NCBI GenBank assembly: GCA_013368325.1
Contig: JAACJK010000163.1
Span: 868,001 to 932,000, forward strand
Direction of reading: 5' to 3'
Source of the DNA: Ephemerocybe angulata
Lineage: Eukaryota; Basidiomycota; Agaricomycetes; Agaricales; Psathyrellaceae
DNA: 64,000 nucleotides
The position numbers were made by a program, and so were the translations under genes. The notes below the pieces were generated by a model. The model saw nothing but the letters and a program-made list of their open reading frames with translations, made no database searches and was not told the DNA's origin. This document shows, in pieces, positions 31,538 to 43,345 of this stretch; positions within the stretch are counted from its first letter, which is position 1; the number at the start of each line of letters is the position of its first letter.

Positions 31538-33876
31538 ATGGTCTCTTCATTCGTTCCTTTCGAAACCGAGAGCGACGACGGTACGGGACTTGGCGGTGCA
31601 ACCCTGTATGTGGGGTCTCCTCCGACTCATGCCAGACCTCAGACTTACCATGGGAACTTCTCTAGCCGGAGAGTAGACCTATGGATCCTCCCTATCCTGG
31701 GAAACCTATATACCGTATCTGTCATCGACCGTAGCAATCTTGGGTTTGCCCGGGTTGCAGGGATGAGTCACGACTTGGTGAGCGCCTAAAGCAATCCCTC
31801 CCAATGACCCATCTAAATCCCATCCCTAGAACTTAAGCGCTGGATCGCGAAATGTCGTAATCTTATGTGCATTCTTCATCCCCTACATCCTCCTCTCGCT
31901 CCCAAGCAACATCTTCCTCCGCAAACTAGGCACACCCAACTGGCTTGCGTTCTGCGTCGTTTCCTGGGGCCTTATTCAGTTGGGCATGGCGTTTATCACC
32001 TCTTGGGGGACACTCGCCTTCTGCCGGTTTCTCCTAGGAGTTTTTGAGGTGTGTAATCTGGCATGGGCGCTCCCGGGGGTGCCCATTTTGCTCCCTCCTA
32101 CAGGGTCCAATTTTGTATTGATTTAATAAAATCCGCTTAGGCCGGCTTCCTTCCTGGTGCCCTATTCATTATCACAACATGGTACGTCTTAGGGCCCGTC
32201 CAGAGCGCGATTGACGCCTTTCACTTTGCGTTACCCTGACCCCACATCTACAGGTACACCAGACACGAGGTGCAGCAGCGGTTAGTTGTTCCCCGCATCC
32301 GGCAATGCAAGGCAGACAGCTGATCTACATTTGACCCATTTGCGTTCGGCGTGCGCAGGATCGCGGTATTCTACGCTACTTCTCTCGTCCTCGGAGGGTT
32401 TAGTGCGATCTTGGAGTACGATTTCACACTCCTGGGGGGCAGGTATGGTATTGCGGGATGGCGATGGATCTTTGTAAGTGACGTTCTCGCCACCCATCGT
32501 GCCGCATTCCCGTTTGCGCTTGCTCACTTTAACCCTTTACCTCTACCATGCTGTTTTTCATCTCGTACTCCTTTTGTCTTTCGATTGTGCGCGCCAGATC
32601 GTAGAGGGTGCTCTCACCATTGGACTGGGCCTCGTGTCCTGGCACTTTGTCCCGGACTTCCCTGACCAGAACAAGTTTCTCTCGACGTCGGAAACGGAGG
32701 CCATCTTATCTCGTGTCGAGAAAGATCGAGGAGACTCCCTCCCGGATGAATTTTCTACGCAAAAGGTCCTCAATCACCTTTCCGATTGGAAGATATGGGC
32801 TTTTGGTGAGCGATTTTTACGCTCAAGTTGCTAGTCTCGATGGGACGCCTGCACTTATTTGAGGAGACACTGAATGGGCGCTTATGCAGGTCTCATGAGC
32901 TTTTGTGCGGCGATTCCGACATACGCGATAGGGTAAGCGGTGTGGGCGTGTGGGCGCGCAGAGTACGTGCAATGCTTCGAACGCGACTGACTTGTGGGTC
33001 CCTAGTTACTTTATCTCCAACATTGAGCTGGGCATGGGATGGAGCAAGACTGCGGCGCTCCTGCTTGTAGGTCCACTCTCCGAGAGTCGCGTCTTATCCT
33101 TCATTCTAACTCAACGATTCGATGGGTACGCCGTGTCGGTGCATAGTGTGCGCCACCTTACATCTTCGCGGTTCGTTCTCCATTTACCTCGCGCCTGACA
33201 AAACGGAAGTTCTGACCCTTGGTTGGTATATACTCTGTACAGGCATTCACGGTCTTGGTGTTTGCCTGGTTCTCGGACCGATATCAACAGCGTGCTTTGA
33301 CAATCGCGATTGGAACGGTAGTTGCAGTTGCGGGTCTCTTCTTCACCGGCTTTGCCGCGCACCAAGGCCTGAAATATGCTGGTACGTACTCCCATGCATC
33401 TAACCTCCAATAGTGCCATGCTGACTGCTCGGTTGCCCATCGCAGGTATATTCCTCATAAACGCAGGATCGTCAGGCTGCATTCCAGGAATACTCGCTTA
33501 TGTGCGTCTCTTTATCAGGTTTCATTCGCCATACCGTAACTGACTGATGAGATGCGACGAAAACAACTTTTCTTTCCTGGCGATCCTGGGTTGACAGTCG
33601 GCCAATAACGTTCTGTCTCATACCAAGCGCGGCGTTACGATGGCCCTTGTAGTCTCCTTTGGTGGGCTCGGTGGTTTATTGGCGACGATTGCGTTTCGTC
33701 AGGTCGACGCCCCTCGGTACTTGCCAGGGATTTACTTCACACTTGCATGCCAGGCGCTGTTGTTGCTGCTCCTCGGAGTGATGACTATTCACTTCAAGGA
33801 AAGGAACATCCAGGCACAGCAGTGTCCTCGGGCTGTTCCCAATGAAGGGAGGCATGGGTTCTGGTTTACCCTGTAG
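31538..33876 (+). CDS. MFS transporter B (anion:cation symporter family)
   Basis: A multi-exon gene. I place the start at ATG 31538 (MVSSFVPFETESDDGTG), which is tentative. Core blocks: RRVDLWILPILGNLYTVSVI, DRSNLGFARVAGMSHDL, PYILLSLPSNIFLRKLGTPN, GMAFITSWGTLAFCRFLLGV, FLPGALFIITTWYTRHEVQQ, GRYGIAGWRWIF, PDFPDQNKFLSTSETEAIL, EKDRGDSLPDEF, LNHLSDWKIWAFG, and VLVFAWFSDRYQQRALTIAI. The end is ERNIQAQQCPRAVPNEGRHG followed by FWFTL. A small exon with APPYIFA near 33,150-33,175 joins helices 7 and 8. It is the same family as transporters A and C but clearly more diverged, especially in the last helices. Substrate unknown; family members import organic anions and vitamins. Confidence 0.83.
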
Positions 33877-35492
33877 AAGTCTGGGGCGAGAGTGTGCGCT
33901 TGTGGGCGTCATGATTCCTTGTTGATTAACTAATCGCCTGTCTTCTCGACGCGCCCTATCCTTTCTATCTCTGTTTCCTCTGTTTTATCTCTATCTATTG
34001 AATGGGTCGAATCGCTGTAGGCGCCATATCAACTTGAAACTCAGACAGGCACTTATCTGCTGATCACTCAAATAGGCGCTCATCAGACAAGCTCGGGAAC
34101 GGGGTCAATTTCTTCGTTGCTGCCTGTTCCTCTCTTGATTCATATGCCCTCGCAAGCCACTCGTTTTGTTATTTGGGCTTCTGGTGGAACGCTGAACCCA
34201 TTCCCAATAGCCTGGGGCCTGGGGGCGTGGATCGTCGAACCCGTGACAGCCCAGGCGACGCCGCGACGGCCTTGGTTGCGGCGAGTGTAATGACCATGGA
34301 GTGACGGGAGTGAAGGGTGCCTCCTCGGGTGCCTCTACTCCGGCACCGATCTGCTGGTTCGGATCAGGCACTAAATCTCTCCAGAACTGAATGTCCCAGA
34401 CGGTCGCAACTCCAGTTAGAGTTCGCGTTGCCGCGATTACTACACACCTTCCACCCTGCTATGTAAGTTGTAAGTGCAAAGCTTCACGACGTCTCCACAG
34501 GGTTTCAATTGCCATTGAGCTTGCTGTGCGATAAGTAAGAATGGTCTGCTCACCTGAGGTGCTTTCTACATTTCAATTTATAATTAGGAATTCCGCAGGA
34601 GTATTTGTATGTGCGCTCGTGAGTTGGATGCAGGGTCTTTGAGCGTCTGGCAGATCCTGTGGTGAGAATGACAGATGGAGGTTACGCGACTGAATGGCAA
34701 GGGGTTCTAGCGGGTCACCGACGTCAGGTGCCTCCAATACAAGACGGGAGAGTCAACTCACCAAGCCAACTCCAAGAAAATAATGGAGCTGGTACTTAGC
34801 TTGCCGAGGCTTCTGGCCCTGCTCTTCAATTTTTTGGACGCCATAACCCGGGCGCTTGGCTTGCCGAATCCCCACTCTAAAATGTATAAAGTTTAGGGCA
34901 CAACGTGGAGGACCCCTTCTAAAGTGGGTTTAGTTTGGAACTCTCCGGCCCATTTGACGCTTCACTCTGCTCTGCGGCACTGTGTTCCAACGCTCAAATT
35001 TGACAGGCTTGTTGAAGTTGGACGGAATCAAATTTGGTGAGCATCTCGATTTTCTCAGGAACCCGATAGGACGCTCTAGCCGGTGCCTGTGGTGACAGCA
35101 TTGGAACAGGACGTTATGTCCGTATTCCGTGGCCAAGCTATCGGATTCGATTCTCGCGGGAAGTCCTATTCACTGACTTTGGTAGGCCTCTTGCACCTCC
35201 AAAGATACAAAGCAATGTGGAGAAGCAAACGTCAAATGATTTGCAGTTGTGGGTGCTTGTATAACAGCAGAAGAAGCTCAACTTTTGAGGTTTGTGAAAG
35301 GGGAGAAGCGAACACAAACCGTGTCAATCAGCAAGTTCGTTATGTTGGATACATGCCGGTTTACGTGACAGGCGCGCAGGGTCCATCTGCATTTGGGAGA
35401 GCTCACCACATAAAATAGCCAGCGCTGCCAGCCTTTGAACCTTGTGCCTCTGCCACCCACCTCTCCCTCTCTTCCCCTCCCTTGCCCTCACA
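33877..35492. other. Intergenic region between transporters B and C
   Basis: About 1.6 kb with no conserved coding frame. An 88-codon minus-strand frame at 34105-34371 is Pro/Arg-rich, unsupported and probably chance. The last 100 bases are pyrimidine-rich (CCTCTCCCTCTCTTCCCCTC), typical of a fungal core promoter just before the transporter C ATG. Confidence 0.4.
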
Positions 35493-37380
35493 ATGTCGTC
35501 GCAAGCTCCTGAGCTACCAGTGCTCGAGAAGGAGAAGAATGAGTCGACCAGCTCCGTTGACAAGGTCGAACGGGACTCCGAGGCCGCACCGGAGGTCGAC
35601 CCAGCCTTTGAGCGACGCACCATGTACGTTTGCAACGTGTTGACCTTAGAGTACTGGGCTAATATGTACCGGCTTACAGGTGGAAGGTGGACTTGTATGT
35701 CCTTCCGGTGCTAACCTTCGTGTATTCGTTCAGTCTCATCGATCGAATCAACTTGGGAGCGGCATACGCTGCTGGAATGGGAAAGGCGCTGGTATGTTGC
35801 TCTCACTGAGAATAAAGGTATATGGCTAATGGGTATCGATAGGGACTGACGGTCGGAGCACGATACAGCATCGTTACATGCATGTACTTCGTTCCCTATA
35901 TTCTCCTGTACGTCCAACATCCATTCCACCACCACCTGGTCCTAAACTACCCTCTATCAGCCAACTCCCGGGAAATCTCGTCCTCCGCCACTTCGGCGTC
36001 CGTAACTGGCTCACCTTCTTGACTCTTGCCTGGGGCTCGGTGCAGCTGGGAATGGGCTTTGTCAAGAGCTGGCAGGGTCTCTTGGCTACTCGATTCATGC
36101 TTGGTGTATTCGAGGCACCTTTCTTCCCTGCCCTGCTCTGGCTCCTTTCCTCATGGTACAAGAGGCACGAGCTCCAAAAGCGGTATGCACCAGCCCTCTT
36201 CTTCTAGAAGCCTTCTTCTAAACTTATTCCTTTACAACAGTATCGCCGCGTTCTACCTCCTCGCTGTGACTATCGGAGGTATCAGCCCCCTCCTCGCATA
36301 TGGCCTCTCCCTGTTGGAAGGGAAACACAATATTGCAGGTTGGAGGTGGATCTTCGTAAGTCATCTACTCTTCCTACACACCTAAACATTCTCATGTCTT
36401 CCAGATTGTCGAAGGATCCATCACCATTGGCACTGCTGTCCTCGCCTTCCTCATGCTCCCCGTGTTCCCTGAGCAGAACAAATTCCTCACCAAGGAGGAG
36501 ACCGCGTTCGTCGTCAAGCGCCTCAACGAGGATCGTGGCGATGTCACCCCCGACGAGGTGACCTTTAAGAAGGTCCTACACCACTTGAGCGACTGGACCA
36601 TTTGGGCATACGGATTCATGTTCACTTGTGCTGCCATGCCAAACTGTACGTTTTCTGCGGAGTTACACACGTTCGCTTGCTAATCAAGGAGCTGCAGACG
36701 TCCAGAGCTACTTCACGCCTCTCATCCTGGCCGGGATGGGCTATGACAGGAAGGGTACCCTCCTCCTCGTACGTTCACCTATAACCTACCAGTACCGCCT
36801 TTTAACACTTCCTCTCCCAGAGCGCACCCCCTTACGGCCCCGCCATCCCCCTCACCATGGCTGTCGCGTACTTCTCCGACAAATATAAGCACCGGTCGAG
36901 CTTCATCTTCGGCCTCGCGCTCATGTGCATCCTCGGAAACGGTCTCGTCGCTTGGCACCCAAACAACAAGGTTCGCTACCTCGGTGTCTTCATCACCAAC
37001 GCAGGCAACTCGGGTACCATCCCCACTGTTCTCAGCTACGCTTCAAACAACGTCGTCGGACAGAGTAAGCGCTCTGTCCAGACAGCGCTTACCGTTGCTC
37101 TCGGCGCAATTGGCGGTATCCTCGCTGCGACCTGCTTCCGTGCCAAAGATGCGCCTCGCTACATCCCTGGTATGTTGCCATTTTGTGTATATGTGCCTGT
37201 TTGCAATGGGCGCTAAGTTTCTGTCGTATAGGTCTCGCTGCGACTCTTGCCGCTCAGGGTATCCTCATCATCCTCCTCGCAGTCCTTACCCTCCGCCACA
37301 TGTATTGGAACAAGAGGTCGCGCGAAGGCAAGCTTGCCGAGCCCCTCGAAGGCCAAGAAGGATTCTACTATACCCTTTAA
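35493..37380 (+). CDS. MFS transporter C (anion:cation symporter family), paralogue of A
   Basis: A multi-exon gene starting MSSQAPELPVLEKEKNESTS and reaching EVDPAFERRT, then WKVDLYVLPVLTFVYSFSLI. Markers: DRINLGAAYAAGMGKAL, QLPGNLVLRHFGVRNWLTFL, GMGFVKSWQGLLATRFMLGV, LLSSWYKRHELQKR, KHNIAGWRWIF, PVFPEQNKFLTKEETAFVVK, NEDRGDVTPDEVTFKKVLHH, AYFSDKYKHRSSFIFGLALM, NAGNSGTIPTVLSYASNNVV. It ends REGKLAEPLEGQEGFYYTL. The ends match transporter A almost word for word, so they arose by gene duplication. Function as a 12-helix importer of an organic anion or vitamin is inferred from the family. Confidence 0.9.
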
Positions 37381-40300
37381 GTGGGTCCCACCCTGCCTCG
37401 TGGCTCAAAACCCATGGAACATATGCCTTGGGTGGACGTCGATGTTGCGTCGATGATACACATGACAACCACGACTCGTCTGACTGACTGATAGTGCTCT
37501 ATAATGACCCGCTTTGACTTTCATGTAATGATAGTAGTAGCAACCAGTTTAAAAAATACATACCCTAACGCCTCACGTCATGTCCTCGTTTCTCTAAGAC
37601 CCATGACTTCCAACTTGATGAACCCCCACACGCCGCGATTTAATTCCCAGGCAACAATCAAGCGAGGTCATAGCGCTTAATCTATGGATCGACGGGCGCT
37701 TATTCCCAATTAGTCAGTCCGAGCTCAAAATGCCAGTTCATCCAAAGCACTCAGTACTTATGATCGTCAATCCAGCATCCTACCTGCACATTCCAAGAGT
37801 AACTGAATCCCAGTGTAAAAATAAGTAGCGCCTCCGCCGGCGTGTTAGGATCATCCACCCTCACGAGATCATAAACCCCCGCATCGAGGAAAACGGTGAT
37901 CAACACCATGATGAGTATGTCGCGCATGATCCCAGTGGTGCGGTGAGGTCACTCCTTTCGTTTCGTCGCTCCAGAAGCAGTGTCAGCCTACGATGCATCA
38001 GAGCTTCGCATTTCCCAATCCACCTCAGGAAGCTTGGGTTCCGCGAAGGTTTGATAGATTGAAGGTAGATAGATAGTGGCGTCCCTCCCGTTATCTCGAC
38101 CAGTACCGAGTAGGCCTGTATGGTATGTATGTATCTACGGTGAGCCTCGAGCTGACGCAGAGCCACCTACGGAGCTTCGAGACGACAGTGGCATATCTCT
38201 CTGGCGCCCGCCACACGGTGGCGCTCCGTCGGTTCTCGGATGGTTACAGTGGGCACGGAACGGCCCACTCGGAGTAGCCTGAGGAGCAGCGGTGGTGCGC
38301 TTCGTCGATAGGCGGTGGTACTACATGTCTAAACTTAAGCACCTTCTCTTCTCGAACAAAGCTTCGATACCCGTAAACGTACACTGCCGAGCTATACCTT
38401 CTTCGATCCATATCCTTAGACTCGCCGTGCTTGTAAAGGTAGCACTCTGCGAGATTAAGATCACCTTCAAGTTGTGACCACTGTATCACCGCCTCCTTCG
38501 AGCCCGAAGGCGAGGACATAGTGCTACAATGCCAGTTCTATCAGGCCTTAGCGATAATCTACCTCTGGTGTGCCCGCATGCCTTCATCACAACAGTGGAC
38601 CCGGAAGGAGGGTGAGGATATCCGGATTGACGAACGGACATAGAGCGCAATATCGTATAGAGTCATACATCGAAGAACCCTCTTCAAACGCTCATGCTCA
38701 TCAAACCGGCGATTGTACGCAGTACACTCGCAGCATTCGCAGTCACATATAATATGCTCGTGATATACGGCAGACTTGATCACTCATAGATGGAAGACGT
38801 TTTAGATTATGGATCGAAGCCTCTTACTCACTTACCTTGGGCTGCGAGCAAATCGCCTCGTCTGTCGCCGTTGGTTACCTGAAGCTCCATTCGCCAAGCC
38901 GAGAGATGGTAATCCAGAAAGATATTCCCAGAGAGGCATCATCGATCCTACATGTTAGTCGTGGATACCGTCAGAACTCGCCACAGAACGGCACGGCCTG
39001 AACGGGGAAAGTCGAAGGATGCTCGACGCCAGTCTCGGACTTCTCGAGCAACTGTCTGTGCCAGTTTCGTCACATTAACTCACCCTAGTGCACTACTACA
39101 TAGGTTAGCTGAGCAACCAAACAGTGGCAGCGTGTCTGAATGAACAGGAAAAACTGACTGCCTACTCGGACGCAGACAAGATGTGAGAACTGTGTAGATC
39201 CACCTCAAGATATGTATAGACTGGCTGTCCTTCTAAAGCTTTATTATATACCCGATTAAAGGGAGCAACAACACAACCTGCACTCAGGCTCCATTGTATC
39301 CAATTATACCTCCAAAGACACAAAAAAAAAACAGAAGCACTAAAACAACCCCCAAAACAGGTCGCCACCATTCAATCACCGAAAGATTTAAAGTACAAGG
39401 GCACAGTGCGCACAGGCACCAAAGAGAAGATTGACCATGCCCCGAATGACGAGGTAGTATGATAGCGGTTTCATTTAAGATGAATGTTTAAGACAGTACG
39501 GCCGAACGCACATGGAATAGTGTTTTATGTGGAAACTCCCTCCCTGATCTTGGTTCATCCAGATATGAATGTTGCGCCAATATCATGGCGGAATAAGAGC
39601 ATCATAGACCTCCAGGAGCACCTTAGCCTAAAGGAAAGAGAGCCCGACGGGGGACAAGCTGCCCGATGTATTCATCATAAATGACAGTCTTGCTAGAGAG
39701 GGGCAAGCTCGAAGGGTCGGACATAGCGCTGTTTAGCACGAGCACGCTACACAAACCCGCATAATAGGCAGAACGGATAAGGATATTGCCAATTGTCCCT
39801 GGCTCTTTATGTCTCTGCTCTTGAAGACCTCGTTCGGGATGGACAAACTCCCAGACGGACAGAGTACAAGCACGAGCACAAACCCTCCTTCTCCACCCCA
39901 CGCACCCTCTTCCGAATCACAAAAGAAAGGGTCGGATAAGGCATAGCTTCATTCCCGAAATTAACATGGCGAGGGTTATTATGCAGGAGGAGCTGCAACG
40001 CCGAGGTACGACTCCGAGCACAGCACAATACAAAGCCACTCGAGCACATCCACTGAGAGGCACAATTGCAGTGGCAGCCGCAGTCCGGGGTATGCATTCG
40101 AGGAGGACAAGGAGTCCCCCCGGCATCGAACGCGCGCACACTACGTATGGAGATGTCGCTGGCGAGAGGCAGAGTCAGAGTCAAAGTCAGATAGAGTCAG
40201 AATTCGAGGACAAGGATCGGCTGTAGCATGGCTGTAGCAGATAGGCAAGCTTCAGAGGAAGTGACCCCCGAGTTCGGGGTGAAGTGGCAAAAGGTAGCAC

Positions 40301-41645
40301 GAAAGCGGTCGTCACAGCACGGAGGGACCAGGACACGCTGCATGACATATGCCCTGCAGGGTGCAAGGTTCTGTGCACTTCAAGCTCCGGGGGGCGGCAG
40401 AGAAAAGGGTACGGACTCAAGGCGCCCGCAAAGAGGCAAGTCCATGCATGCGGAGTCAACATGTTCGTTCCCGTGCCAGCCACCAATCCGCCCTCTCCAA
40501 TTTCCAAGTTGCCAGGGCCCAGTGGCGCCTTCTAGCTTGTTCCACTCGTTCCAACAGAGGCAGTAGAATGATGAGCTGCGAGTTTTGGCGACACGCAGAC
40601 GTAATTGAGTGGAAATGGGGTTCTGTAGACTGAATTAGAGAGGTCCGTGCACACTGCAAGGTCTGTGTGTGCTCCCAAGTGGGCTCGCCCCTGGGAAGAT
40701 AGGGCCCCATCATCCATGTGTACTTCATCGCTTAGCCGGGGGCGGCAAATCGGGTAAATGCCAAGGGTCGCGGGGTGCGGGTGCAGAGGGGTGCAGTGGC
40801 CCCAGCCAGCCCTCGGGAATAAGCGCCGACATTGCTCTTGCCTATTCGTATGGCCCGCCCGCCCCCTTCCGAGCTCGAGATGCGCCAACGGTTGGACGAG
40901 TAGAAATAATTTCGCAAGACGGCGAAGTGGATGCCGCAATCGCCTGTCAGAGAACGTTAACGGATAACGTAGGACCAAGCGGCTGCGTGTGAACGGCGCA
41001 CGCCCTGTGAGGCTGTCGTCTCGCAAACGGGGAATAAGGGGAGACGAAAAGCGGACCCTGACGGTTCTGTTCGGGCTGGTCCCCTTTCGCTCAGAGTGGC
41101 CCCTATGCACCAGCGACGCGTATGTAGTCCTCCTCCCCGCGCCCCCACCTCTCGACGCGAGGGCTGGGGTGCACGTACGAGAACTGAGAAATTTAAAGCT
41201 GCCATGGCGAGGAGATTACCTCGGATCGGCGACAGAGCGACAGCTGCTGGAGATTAGATATTTTTTCTGACATATGCCCATCACGGAGGCAGGCCCGGAA
41301 GCAAATGGGCGGTATCGTACGAAGATAACAGGGGGTAGGTAGGTGTGTTTGGGTGGTGAGGTCGTCGCCGCTGGGCCCAAGCGTGCAGCACGACTCTCAG
41401 GGGCATGTCATTCGTGGTCCGTGCGCGGCGATGAGGAGCCACATTGAGATCGGAATATGGTTGAATCTGGGGAGTGTGGGGTGCGGGACCAGAGAGTATT
41501 TAGATCTGATGGTATTTTTTATGTCAGTTCGTTCTCGGAAGTGTGAGAGTTTAGGTTGATCCCTTCTTGCCTTCCTTCCCTTCATCTCTTCATCGCGCTT
41601 GTTAGACTGTAATCTATTCCTCCTACATATCCCCCTTATAATCCA
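37381..41645. other. Large gene-poor region
   Basis: About 4.3 kb without a gene I can support, the longest such stretch in the window. The best small frame is a 91-codon minus-strand one at 38244-38519 (MSSPSGSKEAVIQWSQLEGD...), preceded by an unrelated 74-codon frame at 38559-38783; neither has a known domain. There is an A10 run near 39,319-39,332 and a short AGTCAGAGTCAAAGTCAGAT repeat near 40,171-40,200. The right end (about 41,200-41,645) is the presumed promoter and leader of the bZIP gene. Confidence 0.4.
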
Positions 41646-43345
41646 ATGGCAAAGCAACCGCCCACACTCTCCATGTCCCAGATCATCGCCTGCGACGCCC
41701 CCCTGCTCTCCCCGGTTGCCGTCGGCGACTCCTGGGACCAGGGATTTGCCGCCTCGCCCGACAACTTCGCCTACGCCTACTTCACCCCGCTCTCCCCCGC
41801 ATCCTCCCAGGACGACTCCCCAGTCCAGGCTTCCAAAATGCTCAAGATGCGAAGGTCGCCAGACAGCTCGAATGAGCCCGAGTCGCTCTGCATGCCCACC
41901 CACCAGGTCTTCGACCTCTCCGAGCCCCAGTCCGCAGACTCCCCGGCTTCAGGAGCTGCCCCGACGCCGTCCGACGCCCCTGCTACTGCCCACCCCGCAG
42001 ACATGAGCGGCCCCTCGACGGCGTCCAAGCGCTCGGCAAGCCCGAGCCCCGGCGTGTGCAAGAAGCGGGCGACGGGCAACGAGCGGGTGTCGAGCAAGGA
42101 CTTCATCCCACCCGATGTCACCGGCCTCAGCAAGCGTGAGGCGCGTCTCGTCAAGAACCGCGCCGCAGCCTTCCTCAGCAGGCAGCGCAAGCGGGAGGAG
42201 TTCGAGACCATGGAAGTGTACGTCATCCTGCCGCCTCTATTACGCTCTGCTTAACCTTACTCCCTTCCGCTCTAGGCGCGTCGCCGAGCTCGAGCAGGAG
42301 AACGCGAGGCTATTGGCCCTGACCCAATCCGGCACCCGGACATCACATCCTTCCCCGGTCGTTCCAGAAGCCGCCCTCCTGTCCGAGGTCGAGCAGCTTA
42401 AGGCCCAGCTTGCCGCTGCAAAGGAGCGTGAGCGCGAGCTTGCAGCCAAACTCATCCTCTCGTCTACCCAGGAAAATGTCACTATCAAGCAGGAGGCATC
42501 AGAAAGCTATGTGCCCGCATTGCCTTCTTCTCGCGCGGTTTCTGTTCCATCAGCGAACAAAACGGCAGCTAGTCTCGGATTGATGGTATGTCCACTTTCG
42601 GTGTTTCTATTCTCCTGGGAACACCCTCATTAAGACATCGGCTCCAAAGGTCCTCCTCTGCGCCCTGCCCTCGCTGCTCGCCTCTGTACCGATGCAAACC
42701 GGTGCCCAGACCAGCGTCTCGGTGCCCTCGACATTCGCTTCCTCCAAGTATGACTTGAGCGACTTCATGCCTGGCAACTTTTACTCGTCCCTGATGAACT
42801 TGGACTCGGACAACGGCAACGCGTTCTCACCCCCGGCTTCCCTTCCCAAGAAACTCGAGTTCGCGGATGCAGACTCGAACGAATTGGGCGATCTGAATGG
42901 CTTGGACATCTCCTTCGATACAACGGCAACCGACAATGGCAAAATCCGTGTACGGATCCACCCATCGTCCTCGGCCTCATCGCGGGCAGGCTCTCCCGGC
43001 GCTTCCTCCCAGACTTCTTCGAAACCCGACTCAAGCTCGTCTTCTCCGATGGATTTGTGGTCATCGGACTCTGAATCGAACTTCCGATCGTCGTTTTCGT
43101 CCCAGGGCTCCCCGTCGATACCTTCGCTCGCGCCCTCGTCCTCTGACCCCTTCCTCGGCGACTACAGCATGTCAGATGCGTTCCGCATGAGCGAGCTCGA
43201 TGACGGGGCGTTGTCGGACTTTGGACTGGGCTCGGAGTACAGTGTGCCCGATAGCACGGGCGCGAAGCGCCGCGTGAGGATTGCGCTCAAGACCCCCCCA
43301 TCATCATCAAGTGAAGGCGGCGAATGGGAGGTCGAAATCTGTTGA
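41646..43345 (+). CDS. bZIP transcription factor with a hydrophobic segment after the zipper
   Basis: Three exons. The basic region is KREARLVKNRAAAFLSRQRK, holding the NxxxxxSR DNA-contact pattern. Splicing of the first intron gives EFETMEVRVAELEQENARLL, the leucine zipper, followed by a coiled helix with LLSEVEQLKAQLAAAKERER. Splicing of the second intron (starting about 42,585) yields ASLGLMVLLCALPSLLASVP, a 20-residue hydrophobic stretch. The C-terminal 190 residues are Ser/Pro/Asp-rich and end GGEWEVEIC. N-terminal Ser/Pro-rich sequence is likely an activation region. The protein is nuclear by family. Retaining intron 2 would stop the frame after GLMVCPLSVFLFSWEHPH. Nearest class is uncertain: ATF/CREB- or Hac1-like. 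Confidence 0.87.

Noticed and set aside
34105..34371. Possible pheromone precursor or small secreted peptide
   Set aside because: No CaaX end, no signal peptide, and Pro/Arg-rich sequence typical of a chance frame.
38244..38519. 91-codon minus-strand open frame as a gene
   Set aside because: Has an ATG and reasonable composition but no domain, splice or promoter support; mentioned only within the gene-poor region.
42585..42655. Ire1-type unconventional intron in the bZIP gene
   Set aside because: The intron has ordinary GTATGT and AG borders, and I did not find the paired loop sites expected for Ire1 cutting.
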